DNA of 64,000 nt from NCBI RefSeq assembly GCF_900660745.1, contig NZ_LR215048.1, forward strand, positions 1,054,001-1,118,000, in the 5' to 3' direction. The notes beneath the pieces were generated by a model that saw nothing but the letters and a program-made list of their open reading frames with translations, ran no database searches and was not told the origin of the DNA. Position 1 is the first letter of the stretch, and the number at the start of each line of letters is the position of its first letter. The DNA is from Haploplasma axanthum. Lineage in GTDB: Bacteria > Bacillota_I > Bacilli_A > Acholeplasmatales > Acholeplasmataceae. Shown here piece by piece: positions 34,686-43,357 of this stretch. A program made the translations under genes and the position numbers.

Positions 34686-37265
34686 ATGCGTTATATGACA
34701 TCAAATGAAATAAGAGAAACATGGTTAAGATTTTTTAAAAATAAAGGACATCATATTTTAGAGTCTGCATCATTAATACCAAATGATGATCCAACACTAC
34801 TTTGGATTAACGCAGGTGTTGCTCCTTTAAAGAAATATTTTGATGGTTCTCAAACGCCAATTTCAAGAAGATTAACAAACGTTCAAAAATGTATAAGAAC
34901 AAATGATATTGATAATGTCGGAAGAACAGCAAGACATCATACATTCTTTGAAATGCTAGGAAATTTTTCAATTGGTGATTACTTTAAAAAAGAAGCAATC
35001 GAATTTGGATTTGAAATCCTAACAAGTAATGAGTATTTTGGTTTTCCAATTGAAAAGTTAATTTTCACATATTATCCAGAAGATCTTGAAACAAAAGAAA
35101 AATGGATATCATTAGGTGTTCCAAGTGAACATGTTATCCCAAGAGAAGATAATTTTTGGGAAATTGGTGAAGGTCCATGTGGTCCAGATACTGAAATATA
35201 TTTTGATCGTGGCGAAGCTTATGATAAACGTGGGCTTGAATTAGTTCGTGAAGATCTTGAAAATGATCGTTATATTGAAATTTGGAATATTGTTTTCTCA
35301 CAATTTAATTCAAAAGCAGGTCTTGAAAGACATGACTATCCAGAATTACCTAATAAAAATATTGATACTGGTGCAGGACTAGAAAGATTTGCATGCGTTA
35401 TTCAAGGAACTGAAACTAACTTTGAAACGGATTTATTCTTTCCAATTATCAAAAAAGTTCAAGAATTAACAGGAGTTAAATACGAAAGTCAAATGGCTTT
35501 CAAAGTAATTGCTGATCATATCAAGACATTAGTATTTTCAATTTCAGATGGAGCAATGCTTTCAAATGAAGGAAGAGGATATGTTTTAAGAAGAATTCTT
35601 AGAAGAGCTGTTAAGTATGGTAGAAATCTAGGATTGAATGAACCATTCTTACATAAACTAATTGATTCAGTTATTGAAACAATGGGTGATTTCTATCCAA
35701 AAATAAAAGAAAATAGAAGTATTTGTGAAAGAATTATTCTAAAAGAAGAACAAAAATTCTTAGAAACAATTGCTGAAGGTGAAAAACATCTACAAGATGT
35801 TATTAAAAAAGATGGGAAAATAATTTCTGGTGAATCAGCATTTATGTTGTATGATACTTATGGATTCCCAATTGAATTAACAATTGAATATGCAGAAGAA
35901 AACAATGTAACAGTGGATACTGATGGTTTCTATAAAGCAATGCAAGAACAAAAAGTGCGTTCAAGAGAAGCAAGAGAAAACATTGATAGTATGGCAACTC
36001 AAAGTGAAGCATATTTGAATTTTACTGTAGAATCTAAGTTTATTGGTTATAACACATTAGATGCAAAAACTGAAGTTATTGCTGTATTTGATGAAGGAAT
36101 AGTTTTAAAAGAAACACCTTTTTACGCAACTAGTGGTGGCCAAGTAAGTGACTTTGGAACAATCAATGATATAGAAGTCATTCAAGTTAAAAAACTTCCA
36201 CATGGACAACATTTGCATGTTATTGATGGCAACTTTAATGTTGGAGATATTGTTGATGCTAGAGTTAACGAAAACGTTAGACATCAAACAGAGAAGAATC
36301 ATAGTGCAACCCATCTTTTACATAAGGCTTTAAAAGAAGTTTTTGGAACACACGTTGTTCAACAGGGGTCACTAGTTAATAAAGATTATCTAAGATTTGA
36401 TTTTAATCATTTTGAAAATATAACTGATGAAGATTTATTGAAGATTGAAAAAATTGTTAACGATAAAATAAATAAAAATGCAGAAGTTGTTATTAAAGAA
36501 ATGAAAATTGCTGATGCTAAAAAACTTGGTGCAATGGCATTATTTGGTGAGAAGTATGGTGATGTAGTTAGAGTTGTTAAAATGAATGATAGCATTGAAT
36601 TATGTGGTGGAACGCATGTTAAGAATACCGAAGATATAAAGAAATTTGCTATTGTTAATTTCGAATCAATCGGATCAGGGATTTTCCGTATTACTGCTTC
36701 AACTGATTTTAATATTGAACCACTGATTAAGGATGCTACTAATTATATTGTTGAAGAAGTTAAACAGTTAAATGAAAAAGGCTTAACAGCATTAAAAGAT
36801 TTCAAAAAATATGACTTAAATATTAAAACTAATTCATATAGTGATATATTAGATGCTAGAATGAGTCTAAAAGACATTAGAAATAGTTTCCATGAATTAG
36901 AAAAACAAAAACAAGAAAATGAAACAAAAGATATATTAACTAATGCTGATAAATTTATTCCTGAGAACGTTTCTAAAAAAACAATTATTGAAACAAAAAA
37001 TTTAGATATTAAAGTATTAAAACAATTAGTTGATGTAATTTATGATAAAATTAATGCGGAAACAGTATTACTTGTAAATATCACTGATGATAAAGCAACG
37101 TTTATTGCTAAAACTAATGGAAAAACAAATGCTGGATCGCTAATTAAAGAACTTGCTAAGTTAGTAAATGGTTCTGGTGGTGGTAAGGATAACCTTGCTC
37201 AAGGTGGAACAAAAGAACTTGAATTAGTTCCTAGTGCGTTAGAAAAAATAAAGGAAAAATTATGA
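34686..37265 (+). CDS. alaS: Alanyl-tRNA synthetase
   Basis: An 859-aa class II synthetase. The N-terminus (TSNEIRETWLRFFKNKGHHIL) and the motif 1-3 regions are canonical. The editing domain has the zinc ligands HSATHLLHKAL and CGGTHVKNTEDI, which clear mischarged Ser and Gly, and the C-Ala region ends in NGSGGGKDNLAQGG. AAGGAGGA precedes ATG 34686. It is controlled by the T-box leader and overlaps ruvX by 4 bases. The Bacillus gene between alaS and ruvX (yrzL/ireB) is absent. Confidence 0.97.
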   Translation: MRYMTSNEIRETWLRFFKNKGHHILESASLIPNDDPTLLWINAGVAPLKKYFDGSQTPISRRLTNVQKCIRTNDIDNVGRTARHHTFFEMLGNFSIGDYFKKEAIEFGFEILTSNEYFGFPIEKLIFTYYPEDLETKEKWISLGVPSEHVIPREDNFWEIGEGPCGPDTEIYFDRGEAYDKRGLELVREDLENDRYIEIWNIVFSQFNSKAGLERHDYPELPNKNIDTGAGLERFACVIQGTETNFETDLFFPIIKKVQELTGVKYESQMAFKVIADHIKTLVFSISDGAMLSNEGRGYVLRRILRRAVKYGRNLGLNEPFLHKLIDSVIETMGDFYPKIKENRSICERIILKEEQKFLETIAEGEKHLQDVIKKDGKIISGESAFMLYDTYGFPIELTIEYAEENNVTVDTDGFYKAMQEQKVRSREARENIDSMATQSEAYLNFTVESKFIGYNTLDAKTEVIAVFDEGIVLKETPFYATSGGQVSDFGTINDIEVIQVKKLPHGQHLHVIDGNFNVGDIVDARVNENVRHQTEKNHSATHLLHKALKEVFGTHVVQQGSLVNKDYLRFDFNHFENITDEDLLKIEKIVNDKINKNAEVVIKEMKIADAKKLGAMALFGEKYGDVVRVVKMNDSIELCGGTHVKNTEDIKKFAIVNFESIGSGIFRITASTDFNIEPLIKDATNYIVEEVKQLNEKGLTALKDFKKYDLNIKTNSYSDILDARMSLKDIRNSFHELEKQKQENETKDILTNADKFIPENVSKKTIIETKNLDIKVLKQLVDVIYDKINAETVLLVNITDDKATFIAKTNGKTNAGSLIKELAKLVNGSGGGKDNLAQGGTKELELVPSALEKIKEKL

Positions 37266-37693
37266 AAAAATATTTAGGACTTGATCTTGGAAGTAAATCT
37301 TTAGGATTGTCAATAAGCGAATCAGGAATTATTGCTAATAGTTATAAAACACTCTACTTTAAGAATGATGACTATTTTGAGGCAAGTAAAATAATTGCTG
37401 ATATTATGAAGAAAGAAAATTTCCAAGTTTTAGTTATTGGATTACCTAAACATATGAATAACGATTTAGGAATTCGTGGTGAAATATCAATTGATTTTGC
37501 TAACAAAGTTAAAGAATTAGTTGATGTTGAAGTTGTTCTTTGGGATGAACGAACATCAACTCAAGCAGCTTTAAAAACAATGATTGGTAATAATGTTTCA
37601 AGAAAAAAACAAAAAACAAAAAAAGATGAATTAGCTGCGGTAATCATCTTACAAAATTATTTAGATTATAAGGAGAATAATAAAAATGGATGA
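37262..37693 (+). CDS. ruvX: YqgF/RuvX Holliday-junction resolvase-like nuclease
   Basis: A 143-aa RNase H-fold protein. Acidic residues of the site are visible in GLDLGSKSLGLS, and later DERTSTQAA and KDELAAVIILQNYL. Orthologues process 16S rRNA ends or branched DNA (YqgF/YrrK). The ATG overlaps the alaS stop (ATGA), and it overlaps the DUF1292 gene by 8 bases, the same order as in Bacillus. Confidence 0.9.
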   Translation: MKKYLGLDLGSKSLGLSISESGIIANSYKTLYFKNDDYFEASKIIADIMKKENFQVLVIGLPKHMNNDLGIRGEISIDFANKVKELVDVEVVLWDERTSTQAALKTMIGNNVSRKKQKTKKDELAAVIILQNYLDYKENNKNG

Positions 37694-37970
37694 AAATCAA
37701 ATTACATTAATAACTGAAGATGGTAAAGAAGAACTAGCAACGATTCTATTTACTCATGAAGAAAATGGAAAGAAATATGTTGTCTTTGAACTTGTTGAAA
37801 GTGGCGATGTTAGTGCTGCAAGATACAGTGAAGATGGCAGTGGTGAAGGAAAAGTTTTAGACATTGAAACAGATGAAGAATGGGCAATGTTAGATGAATT
37901 ACTTGATCAATATTATGATTCATTAGATGATGAAGATGAAGAGTTTGATGAAAGTGATGACGAAATATAA
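37686..37970 (+). CDS. DUF1292 family protein (YrzB-like)
   Basis: A 94-aa acidic protein with the DUF1292 pattern (ITLITEDGKEELATILFTHEENGKKYVVFE...). The C-terminal 25 residues are almost all Asp and Glu. Function unknown, but its place between ruvX and trmR is conserved in Bacilli. AAGGAG lies upstream. It overlaps both neighbours. Confidence 0.87.
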   Translation: MDENQITLITEDGKEELATILFTHEENGKKYVVFELVESGDVSAARYSEDGSGEGKVLDIETDEEWAMLDELLDQYYDSLDDEDEEFDESDDEI

Positions 37971-38526
37971 TAAAATTAAAGAATATGCAATAGAAAATCA
38001 TGTTCCAATAATTTCAAATGAAGGTTTGGAATTTATAATTGATATAATTAAACAAAATAATATAAAAAAAGTATTAGAGATTGGCTCAGCAATTGGCTAT
38101 AGTGCAATCTCTTTTGCTATGAATGATTGTTTTGTAACAACAATAGAACGTAATGATGAAATGTATAATCTTGCAATAAAAAATATCAGTGATTTAGGAT
38201 TTAATGAGGAAATTAAAATAATCAAAGGTGATGCACTTTTAATTGATGATATTAAGGAAGAATTTGATTTGATTTTTATTGATGCAGCAAAGGCTCAATA
38301 TCAAAAGTTTTTTGAAAAATATCAAGTTAATCTCTCAAAAAATGGTATAATAATTTGTGATAATCTTAATTTTCATAATCTAGATATAACTAAAGTTTCA
38401 AGAAGTACTAGACAGTTAATTACTAAATTAGAAAACTTTAAAAATTATTTAAAAGAAAATAACGACTATCAAACAACATTCTATAATGTTGGAGATGGTA
38501 TGAGTGTAAGTAAGAAGCGAAATTAA
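37957..38526 (+). CDS. trmR: tRNA 5-hydroxyuridine methyltransferase
   Basis: A 189-aa class I SAM-dependent O-methyltransferase. The SAM motif is VLEIGSAIGYSAI, followed by DLIFIDAAKAQYQKFFEKY (metal/substrate Asp) and IICDNLNF. Bacillus TrmR methylates 5-hydroxyuridine at position 34 of tRNAs to mo5U. The following two genes make the hydroxyuridine, which supports this assignment. I start at ATG 37957, giving MTKYNKIKEYAIENHVP, which fits the family N-terminus; ATG 37948 is possible. It overlaps the DUF1292 gene by 14 bases. A strong hairpin without a U-tract straddles the stop codon. Confidence 0.85.
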   Translation: MTKYNKIKEYAIENHVPIISNEGLEFIIDIIKQNNIKKVLEIGSAIGYSAISFAMNDCFVTTIERNDEMYNLAIKNISDLGFNEEIKIIKGDALLIDDIKEEFDLIFIDAAKAQYQKFFEKYQVNLSKNGIIICDNLNFHNLDITKVSRSTRQLITKLENFKNYLKENNDYQTTFYNVGDGMSVSKKRN

Positions 38527-38546
38527 TTTTTTGCTTCTTACTTCAC
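38504..38546 (+). other. Hairpin across the trmR stop codon
   Basis: AAGTAAGAAGC (38508-38518) pairs perfectly with GCTTCTTACTT (38533-38543), extended by GTG/CAC. The TAA stop lies in the loop. There is no following T-run, so this may be a weak terminator, an mRNA stabiliser or a processing site. Confidence 0.6.
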
Positions 38547-38578
38547 TTTAAAATATATGTAAGAACGAGTGTGAAATA

Positions 38579-39457
38579 ATGAAAAGAATAATAACTTTAT
38601 ATGATAAAGATAACCTGGAAAAGTTTTTTCCGTATGTTGATGGATTTATTGTTGGATCTGAGTTGTTTGCAACCAGATTAACAAGAAGTTTTTCGATTTC
38701 TGACATTAATGAAATTATCGAAAAATCTAATCAGAATAACAAAGAAATCTTTTTAATGGTTAATCAAATGTTTACTGATCATCAATTGATAGAATTCATT
38801 AAGACTTTTAAAACGATTGAGTACTTAAATTTAACAGGTGTTGTAGTTGCTGATTTAGGAACTGTTGTTGAATTAATTAATTTAGGAATTAAAGATAAAA
38901 TCATTTATAATCCTGAGACTTTATTAACAAATACGATTGACTTTAATTTCTTAAGTAGTGAAGGAATTAAAGGTGCATATGTTGCTAAAGAGATTACTTT
39001 AGAAGATATCTTAACAATTGGTGCTAATAAAAATTATCAATTATTTATGGTTGGACATGGACATTTAAATATGTTTTATTCAAAAAGGAAATTATTAGAT
39101 AACTATCAAGAACTGACAAAATCAGAACTAGATTATACTAATCTTCAAAATTTAAAGATTGTTGAGCCAAAAAGAAAAGATAGTCCATACCCTATATATC
39201 AAGATAAGGCTGGGACACATGTTTTCAGAAGTAAAGTTATGAATTCATTTACATTTTTAGAAGAACTAAAAACAGTTGTTGATTATTTCATAATTGATAC
39301 AATCTTTAAAAATGATGATTATGGTCTATTAGTTGCGAAATTATATAGAAATGGAATTGATCCTAAAAATCAAAGTGAAATTGAAGATAGTTATCATGAA
39401 AAATGGGATAATGGATTCTTAGATAATAAAACATATTATAAGAGAGGACGCGAGTAA
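38579..39457 (+). CDS. trhP1: tRNA uridine-34 hydroxylation protein, U32 family, small subunit
   Basis: A 292-aa peptidase-U32 family protein equivalent to Bacillus YrrN. The barrel part is recognisable (DGFIVGSELFATR, IFLMVNQMFTDHQL, YNPETLLTN) and the C-terminus has PYPIYQDKAGTHVFRSK. It lacks the Cys cluster present in its partner, as is usual for the shorter paralogue. With TrhP2 it takes part in prephenate-dependent hydroxylation of U34 in tRNA. GTGTGAAAT precedes ATG 38579. It ends 1 base before trhP2. Confidence 0.85.
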   Translation: MKRIITLYDKDNLEKFFPYVDGFIVGSELFATRLTRSFSISDINEIIEKSNQNNKEIFLMVNQMFTDHQLIEFIKTFKTIEYLNLTGVVVADLGTVVELINLGIKDKIIYNPETLLTNTIDFNFLSSEGIKGAYVAKEITLEDILTIGANKNYQLFMVGHGHLNMFYSKRKLLDNYQELTKSELDYTNLQNLKIVEPKRKDSPYPIYQDKAGTHVFRSKVMNSFTFLEELKTVVDYFIIDTIFKNDDYGLLVAKLYRNGIDPKNQSEIEDSYHEKWDNGFLDNKTYYKRGRE

Positions 39458-39458
39458 G

Positions 39459-40637
39459 ATGGTTGAACTATTAGCTCCAGCTGGAGATTTAGAAAAATTA
39501 AAAACAGCGTTAATTTATGGTGCTGATGCAGTCTTCTTAGGAGGACAAAACTTTTCATTACGTGCACGTGCTTCAAATTTTTCAGTTGATGATATTAAAG
39601 AAGCAGGTGAGTTTGCTCATAATTTAGGAAAGAAAATCTATGTAACAACAAATATTATTCCTCATGAAGAAGATTTAGAAGGATTAATACCATATTTAAA
39701 AGCACTAGAAAATGCAAAAGTTGATGCAATAATTACAGCATCACCATCAATAATAACTGCGGCACTAGAAAATACAAGTTTAGAAGTGCATCTTTCAACC
39801 CAACAATCAGCAATGAATGTTAATACTGTTAATTTTTGGTACAATAAAGGTGTTAAAAGAATAGTTTTAGCAAGAGAGTTAACATTAGGAGAAATTGATG
39901 TCTTAAAAACTCAAACAGAAGCCGATATTGAAGTATTCATTCATGGCGGAATGTGTATGAGTTATTCTGGTCGTTGTAGTTTATCTGATAATATGACAGG
40001 AAGAGATGCTAATCGTGGTGGATGTGCACATAGTTGTCGTTGGGCATATACACTAACCGTTGACGGAAAAGAAAACGAACAAGCATTTTCAATGTCATCA
40101 AAGGATTTGCAAGCATTAAAACAAACTGTAAGACTAATTGATTCTGGAGTTGCTTCATTAAAGATTGAAGGTCGAATGAAAAGTCAACATTATATAGCAA
40201 CAGTTGTTAAAGCTTATCGTATGTTAATAGATGAATATTTAGAAGCTGGTAAAGTTGCTAATTATGAAGTTTATGAAAATTTGATTTCAAAAGCAGAAAA
40301 TCGTGAAACATCATTTGGATATTTAGAAGGACTACCTGGCTTGGAACAACAATTATATGCAGGACAAGGTGAAAAACCAAATCAAGGATTTATTGGCTTA
40401 GTTCTTGAGTCAGATAAAGAGAATCTTATTAAAATTGAACAAAGAAACTATTTCCAATTAGGAGAAGAAATTGAAGTGTTTAGTCCAAAAGGAACGGAAA
40501 GATATTTTATTCTAGATAAATTGTATGATGAAGAATTAAATGAAATTGAAATTGCTCGACATCCAAAACAAACAGTTTATATCAAAGCACCTTTTAAGAT
40601 TGAACCATATTCAATGCTGAGAAAAAAAGATGATTAA
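39459..40637 (+). CDS. trhP2: tRNA uridine-34 hydroxylation protein, U32 family
   Basis: A 392-aa U32-family protein equivalent to Bacillus YrrO. The N-terminus (LLAPAGDLEKLKTALIYGADAVFLGG) and the signature EVFIHGGMCMSYSGRCSLS...RDANRGGCAHSCRW with its four Cys are intact. Those Cys probably bind an iron-sulfur cluster. Together with TrhP1 and TrmR it makes mo5U-type wobble nucleosides. GAGAGGACG precedes ATG 39459. It overlaps the metallopeptidase gene by 8 bases. Confidence 0.92.
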   Translation: MVELLAPAGDLEKLKTALIYGADAVFLGGQNFSLRARASNFSVDDIKEAGEFAHNLGKKIYVTTNIIPHEEDLEGLIPYLKALENAKVDAIITASPSIITAALENTSLEVHLSTQQSAMNVNTVNFWYNKGVKRIVLARELTLGEIDVLKTQTEADIEVFIHGGMCMSYSGRCSLSDNMTGRDANRGGCAHSCRWAYTLTVDGKENEQAFSMSSKDLQALKQTVRLIDSGVASLKIEGRMKSQHYIATVVKAYRMLIDEYLEAGKVANYEVYENLISKAENRETSFGYLEGLPGLEQQLYAGQGEKPNQGFIGLVLESDKENLIKIEQRNYFQLGEEIEVFSPKGTERYFILDKLYDEELNEIEIARHPKQTVYIKAPFKIEPYSMLRKKDD

Positions 40638-41304
40638 TTATATTGAAAAAGATAGTAGAAAGTTACCTTTTGTTATAAAGGAAAAAAAGATTAAAAATAT
40701 CTATTTTAAGTTTAATAAAGAATTTGTTGAAGTAAGTGCTTCAAAGTATGTAAGCAAAAAACAAATTGTAGAATTAATAGAAACAAACTTTGATAAATAT
40801 TATCAAAAATTTATTGCATTTCAATCTAACACTCCAGATGAAAATGAAGCAATCTTGGAAGGAAATAAATATCAAATTATTATTATTCCAGAAAGAAAAT
40901 TTATTTATTTGATTGATGGAGAAAAAGTTTATTTGTTTACAGCAACTAAAAAACTTGAAGATAATAAACGTAGGCTTTATGAAAAACATTTAGGAAAAAT
41001 GCTACAACGAATTGACAATGATTTGAAAAATGTTTTATCTGAAAATGGAATAAAAGAAAGAAAAATTATTCTAGGCCATTATAAAACAAAATTTGGATCA
41101 TATCATAGAAATACAGATGTAATAAAGATAAATATTGCACTAGCAAAGTATGACAAAAATTATCTTTATTATGTTTTAATTCATGAATATGCACATACTA
41201 AAGTTTTTAATCATAGTAAAGATTTTTATAACTTAGTTGAAAAACTAATGCCAAATTATAAAGAGTATGATAAAAACTTAAAAAAAATGTCTATTTGGAT
41301 ATAA
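40630..41304 (+). CDS. YgjP-like (DUF45) zinc metallopeptidase
   Basis: A 224-aa cytoplasmic protein with the C-terminal metallopeptidase core LIHEYAHTKVFNHSKDFYNLVEKLMPNYK: HEYAH gives two His ligands and the catalytic Glu, and the following NHS...F.L matches the YgjP/WLM group. Upstream, GSYHRNTDVIKIN is also typical of DUF45. Cellular substrate unknown. It takes the place of udk, which stands between trhP2 and greA in Bacillus. A TATAAT at the 3' end (about 41313) may serve greA. Confidence 0.82.
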   Translation: MINYIEKDSRKLPFVIKEKKIKNIYFKFNKEFVEVSASKYVSKKQIVELIETNFDKYYQKFIAFQSNTPDENEAILEGNKYQIIIIPERKFIYLIDGEKVYLFTATKKLEDNKRRLYEKHLGKMLQRIDNDLKNVLSENGIKERKIILGHYKTKFGSYHRNTDVIKINIALAKYDKNYLYYVLIHEYAHTKVFNHSKDFYNLVEKLMPNYKEYDKNLKKMSIWI

Positions 41305-41343
41305 AAGTGATATAATATATAGCGAAAATGTAGGAGGTATACG

Positions 41344-41829
41344 ATGGCAGTAAAAAGAGTATATGAATTAACTCAAGACGGTGTTGATAAACTAAGAGAT
41401 GAGTTAAATGATTTAATTGATAATAAGCGACCACAAAACTTAGAAATGCTTAAAGAAGCACGTGCACAAGGTGACTTGTCTGAAAATGCTGATTATGATG
41501 CAGCAAGAAACGAACAAGGAAGAATTGAAGCACGTATTATTGAAATTGAAAATATTTTAAAAAATGCTAAAGTTATTAAACTAAGTGATAAAGATATCGT
41601 TGAAATAGGTAAAACAGTAAAAATTAAATATTTAGAAACAAAACTTGAAACTGAATTCCAATTAGTAGGTACACTAGAAGCAAATCCAGTTCAAAAAAGA
41701 ATCTCTGTTGAATCACCAATTGGTAAAGCTTTAATGGGACATGAAAAAGGCGATAAACTGGTTGTTAAGATTGCAGGTAACAAATTCTTTAATATTGAAA
41801 TTTTGGAAATAACAAATGAAGTGGCATAA
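41344..41829 (+). CDS. greA: Transcription elongation factor GreA
   Basis: A 161-aa factor that rescues backtracked RNA polymerase by stimulating transcript cleavage. The N-terminal coiled coil with the acidic tip is present (EARAQGDLSENADYDAARNEQG, tip DLSENADY) and the C-terminal FKBP-like domain follows. AGGAGGT precedes ATG 41344. Its end overlaps yqeG by 14 bases. Confidence 0.96.
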   Translation: MAVKRVYELTQDGVDKLRDELNDLIDNKRPQNLEMLKEARAQGDLSENADYDAARNEQGRIEARIIEIENILKNAKVIKLSDKDIVEIGKTVKIKYLETKLETEFQLVGTLEANPVQKRISVESPIGKALMGHEKGDKLVVKIAGNKFFNIEILEITNEVA

Positions 41830-42370
41830 TAAATTTATTCCAAGCTTATATGTGAAAAGTATTAAAGAAATAGATTATAATTTTCTAAAGGAACAAGGAA
41901 TAAAAGCCTTGTTTTTTGACTTAGATAATACATTAATTCCATATGATATTGATGTAATACCAATAGATATTAAAGAATTTTTAGAAGAATTAAATAAAGA
42001 TTTTAAAATTGTTGTTGTTTCAAATTCAAGAAAAAAACGTGTTTCAACAGCAAGTGCAATTTTAACAAATATTCCATATGTTAAATTCTCTAGAAAACCC
42101 CTTAAATTTGGATTTAAAAAAGCTCTTAAGCTCTCAGGTGTAAAACGTAATGAAGTTGCAGCAATTGGTGATCAAATGATGACTGATATCTATGGAGCAA
42201 ATCGAATGAAATTTAAGATGGCAATTTTAGTTCATCCAATTAAACAAAAAAGTGATCATTTTCTGACAAGATTTAATCGTAAAATGGAAAACAAAATCAT
42301 CAAAAAAATTAAAAAGAATAATATAGATAAATATAATGAGGTATTAAAAGCATATGCAGAATCAAAATAA
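41816..42370 (+). CDS. yqeG: HAD-IIIA phosphatase YqeG
   Basis: A 184-aa HAD-superfamily phosphatase. Motif I is FFDLDNTLIPY (nucleophile first Asp), motif II is VVSNSRKK, and motif III/IV is VAAIGDQMMTDIYGANRM. In Bacilli it always stands before yqeH. YqeG relatives dephosphorylate phosphatidylglycerophosphate (PgpP), a plausible role since pgsA is encoded 7 kb away. It overlaps greA by 14 bases and yqeH by 17. Confidence 0.9.
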   Translation: MKWHNKFIPSLYVKSIKEIDYNFLKEQGIKALFFDLDNTLIPYDIDVIPIDIKEFLEELNKDFKIVVVSNSRKKRVSTASAILTNIPYVKFSRKPLKFGFKKALKLSGVKRNEVAAIGDQMMTDIYGANRMKFKMAILVHPIKQKSDHFLTRFNRKMENKIIKKIKKNNIDKYNEVLKAYAESK

Positions 42371-43034
42371 ATGTTTAGGGTGTGGAGCAATAAAACAAAC
42401 AACAAATCCTCTTGAAGTGGGTTATGTTAAATCTTTAGAACATGAATATTGCCTAGATTGTTTTCAACTAGCACATTATGGAAAAACAAATAAACATTAT
42501 CATCCTAATAATTATTCTGAAATAAAAGAAAAAAGTTTAATTTTTATTATTCAGTCAATTATGCAATTAGATTTGCTTTTTACTCAACCAATAACAAGAA
42601 TTCAACCGAATGCTAAATATGTCTATATTATCAATCAAATTGATTTGCTACCAAAGGATATAAATTTAGGATTTATTCATCATCAACTTTTAAAATATGC
42701 TAAAGATAATAATGTTACTTACCATGATATTATTTTAATGTCAGCATTAAATAAAAATGATATTGAAAACTTAAAAGAGTATATAATGTCTGAAAGAGAA
42801 AAAGATATTTATTTATTTGGTTTTCAAAATAGTGGTAAATCGACAATTTTAAAAGCCTTAACTAATAATGAAAAAGTTTTAAGTATTAATAAAGCTGGTC
42901 TAACACAAGAAACAATTATCGAAGATTTTAATAATAAAAAACTTTATGATATGCCAGGTACATACGTAAGTGGTTATTTATCTGATTTTTTGAATATGAA
43001 AAGTATCGAAAGATGTTACCTAAAAAAACTCTAA
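42354..43034 (+). CDS. yqeH: Ribosome-biogenesis GTPase YqeH, N-terminal part (frame broken)
   Basis: 226 codons covering the zinc finger (CLGCG...CLDCF) and the circularly permuted GTPase: G4 NQIDLL, G5 SAL, G1 GFQNSGKST, G3 DMPG. Full YqeH needs a C-terminal domain (about 365 aa in total). Here the frame stops at TAA 43032-43034, and the missing domain continues in the -1 frame (next entry). Joining ...SIER to MLPKKTLKPKVYQL matches my memory of Bacillus YqeH without a gap, so one A appears lost near 43010-43013 (GAAAGATG for GAAAGAATG). This is either a real frameshift or a sequencing error. Bacillus YqeH assembles the 30S subunit. Confidence 0.85.
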   Translation: MQNQNKCLGCGAIKQTTNPLEVGYVKSLEHEYCLDCFQLAHYGKTNKHYHPNNYSEIKEKSLIFIIQSIMQLDLLFTQPITRIQPNAKYVYIINQIDLLPKDINLGFIHHQLLKYAKDNNVTYHDIILMSALNKNDIENLKEYIMSEREKDIYLFGFQNSGKSTILKALTNNEKVLSINKAGLTQETIIEDFNNKKLYDMPGTYVSGYLSDFLNMKSIERCYLKKL

Positions 43035-43357
43035 AACCAAAAGTTTATCAATTGAAGAATACTCAAAAATTAGTGATTAGTGATTTTATAGAGATTACAT
43101 TTGATAAAGCAGAAAAAATTAGTTTAGTCTTGTATTTAAATGATTTTAATACTATAAACAAATATAACATTAATAATAAAGAAAACCATTTAACTGATGA
43201 TTTATCATATACAACTAAATCATTTCCAATTAATGGGGTTAAAAAACAAATAACAATTGGTGATTTATTATTTATGCATGTTGTTGGTGATTGTAATATT
43301 ACAATTAAACTACCTAAAAAAATGCATATAACAATTATGGGAGCATTAATGAAATGA
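43013..43357 (+). CDS. yqeH: YqeH C-terminal domain in shifted frame
   Basis: 114 codons from ATG 43013 in the frame one base behind the upstream part. LPKKTLKPKVYQL corresponds to the start of the C-terminal domain of YqeH, and the remainder is well-composed coding sequence, ending with an ATGA overlap into yqeK. The overlap with the upstream frame is 22 bases. No ribosome site precedes ATG 43013, so separate expression would need reinitiation or slippage. Treat it as the second half of yqeH unless the frame break is confirmed. Confidence 0.75.
   Translation: MLPKKTLKPKVYQLKNTQKLVISDFIEITFDKAEKISLVLYLNDFNTINKYNINNKENHLTDDLSYTTKSFPINGVKKQITIGDLLFMHVVGDCNITIKLPKKMHITIMGALMK

Noticed and set aside
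43020-43034. Programmed -1 frameshift in yqeH at A AAA AAA followed by CTC TAA
   Set aside because: The seven-A slip site is in the right phase and near the stop, but no stem-loop follows. The joined product would read CYLKKT rather than the gap-free MLPKKT match, which points to a lost base a few positions upstream. Kept only as a minor alternative.
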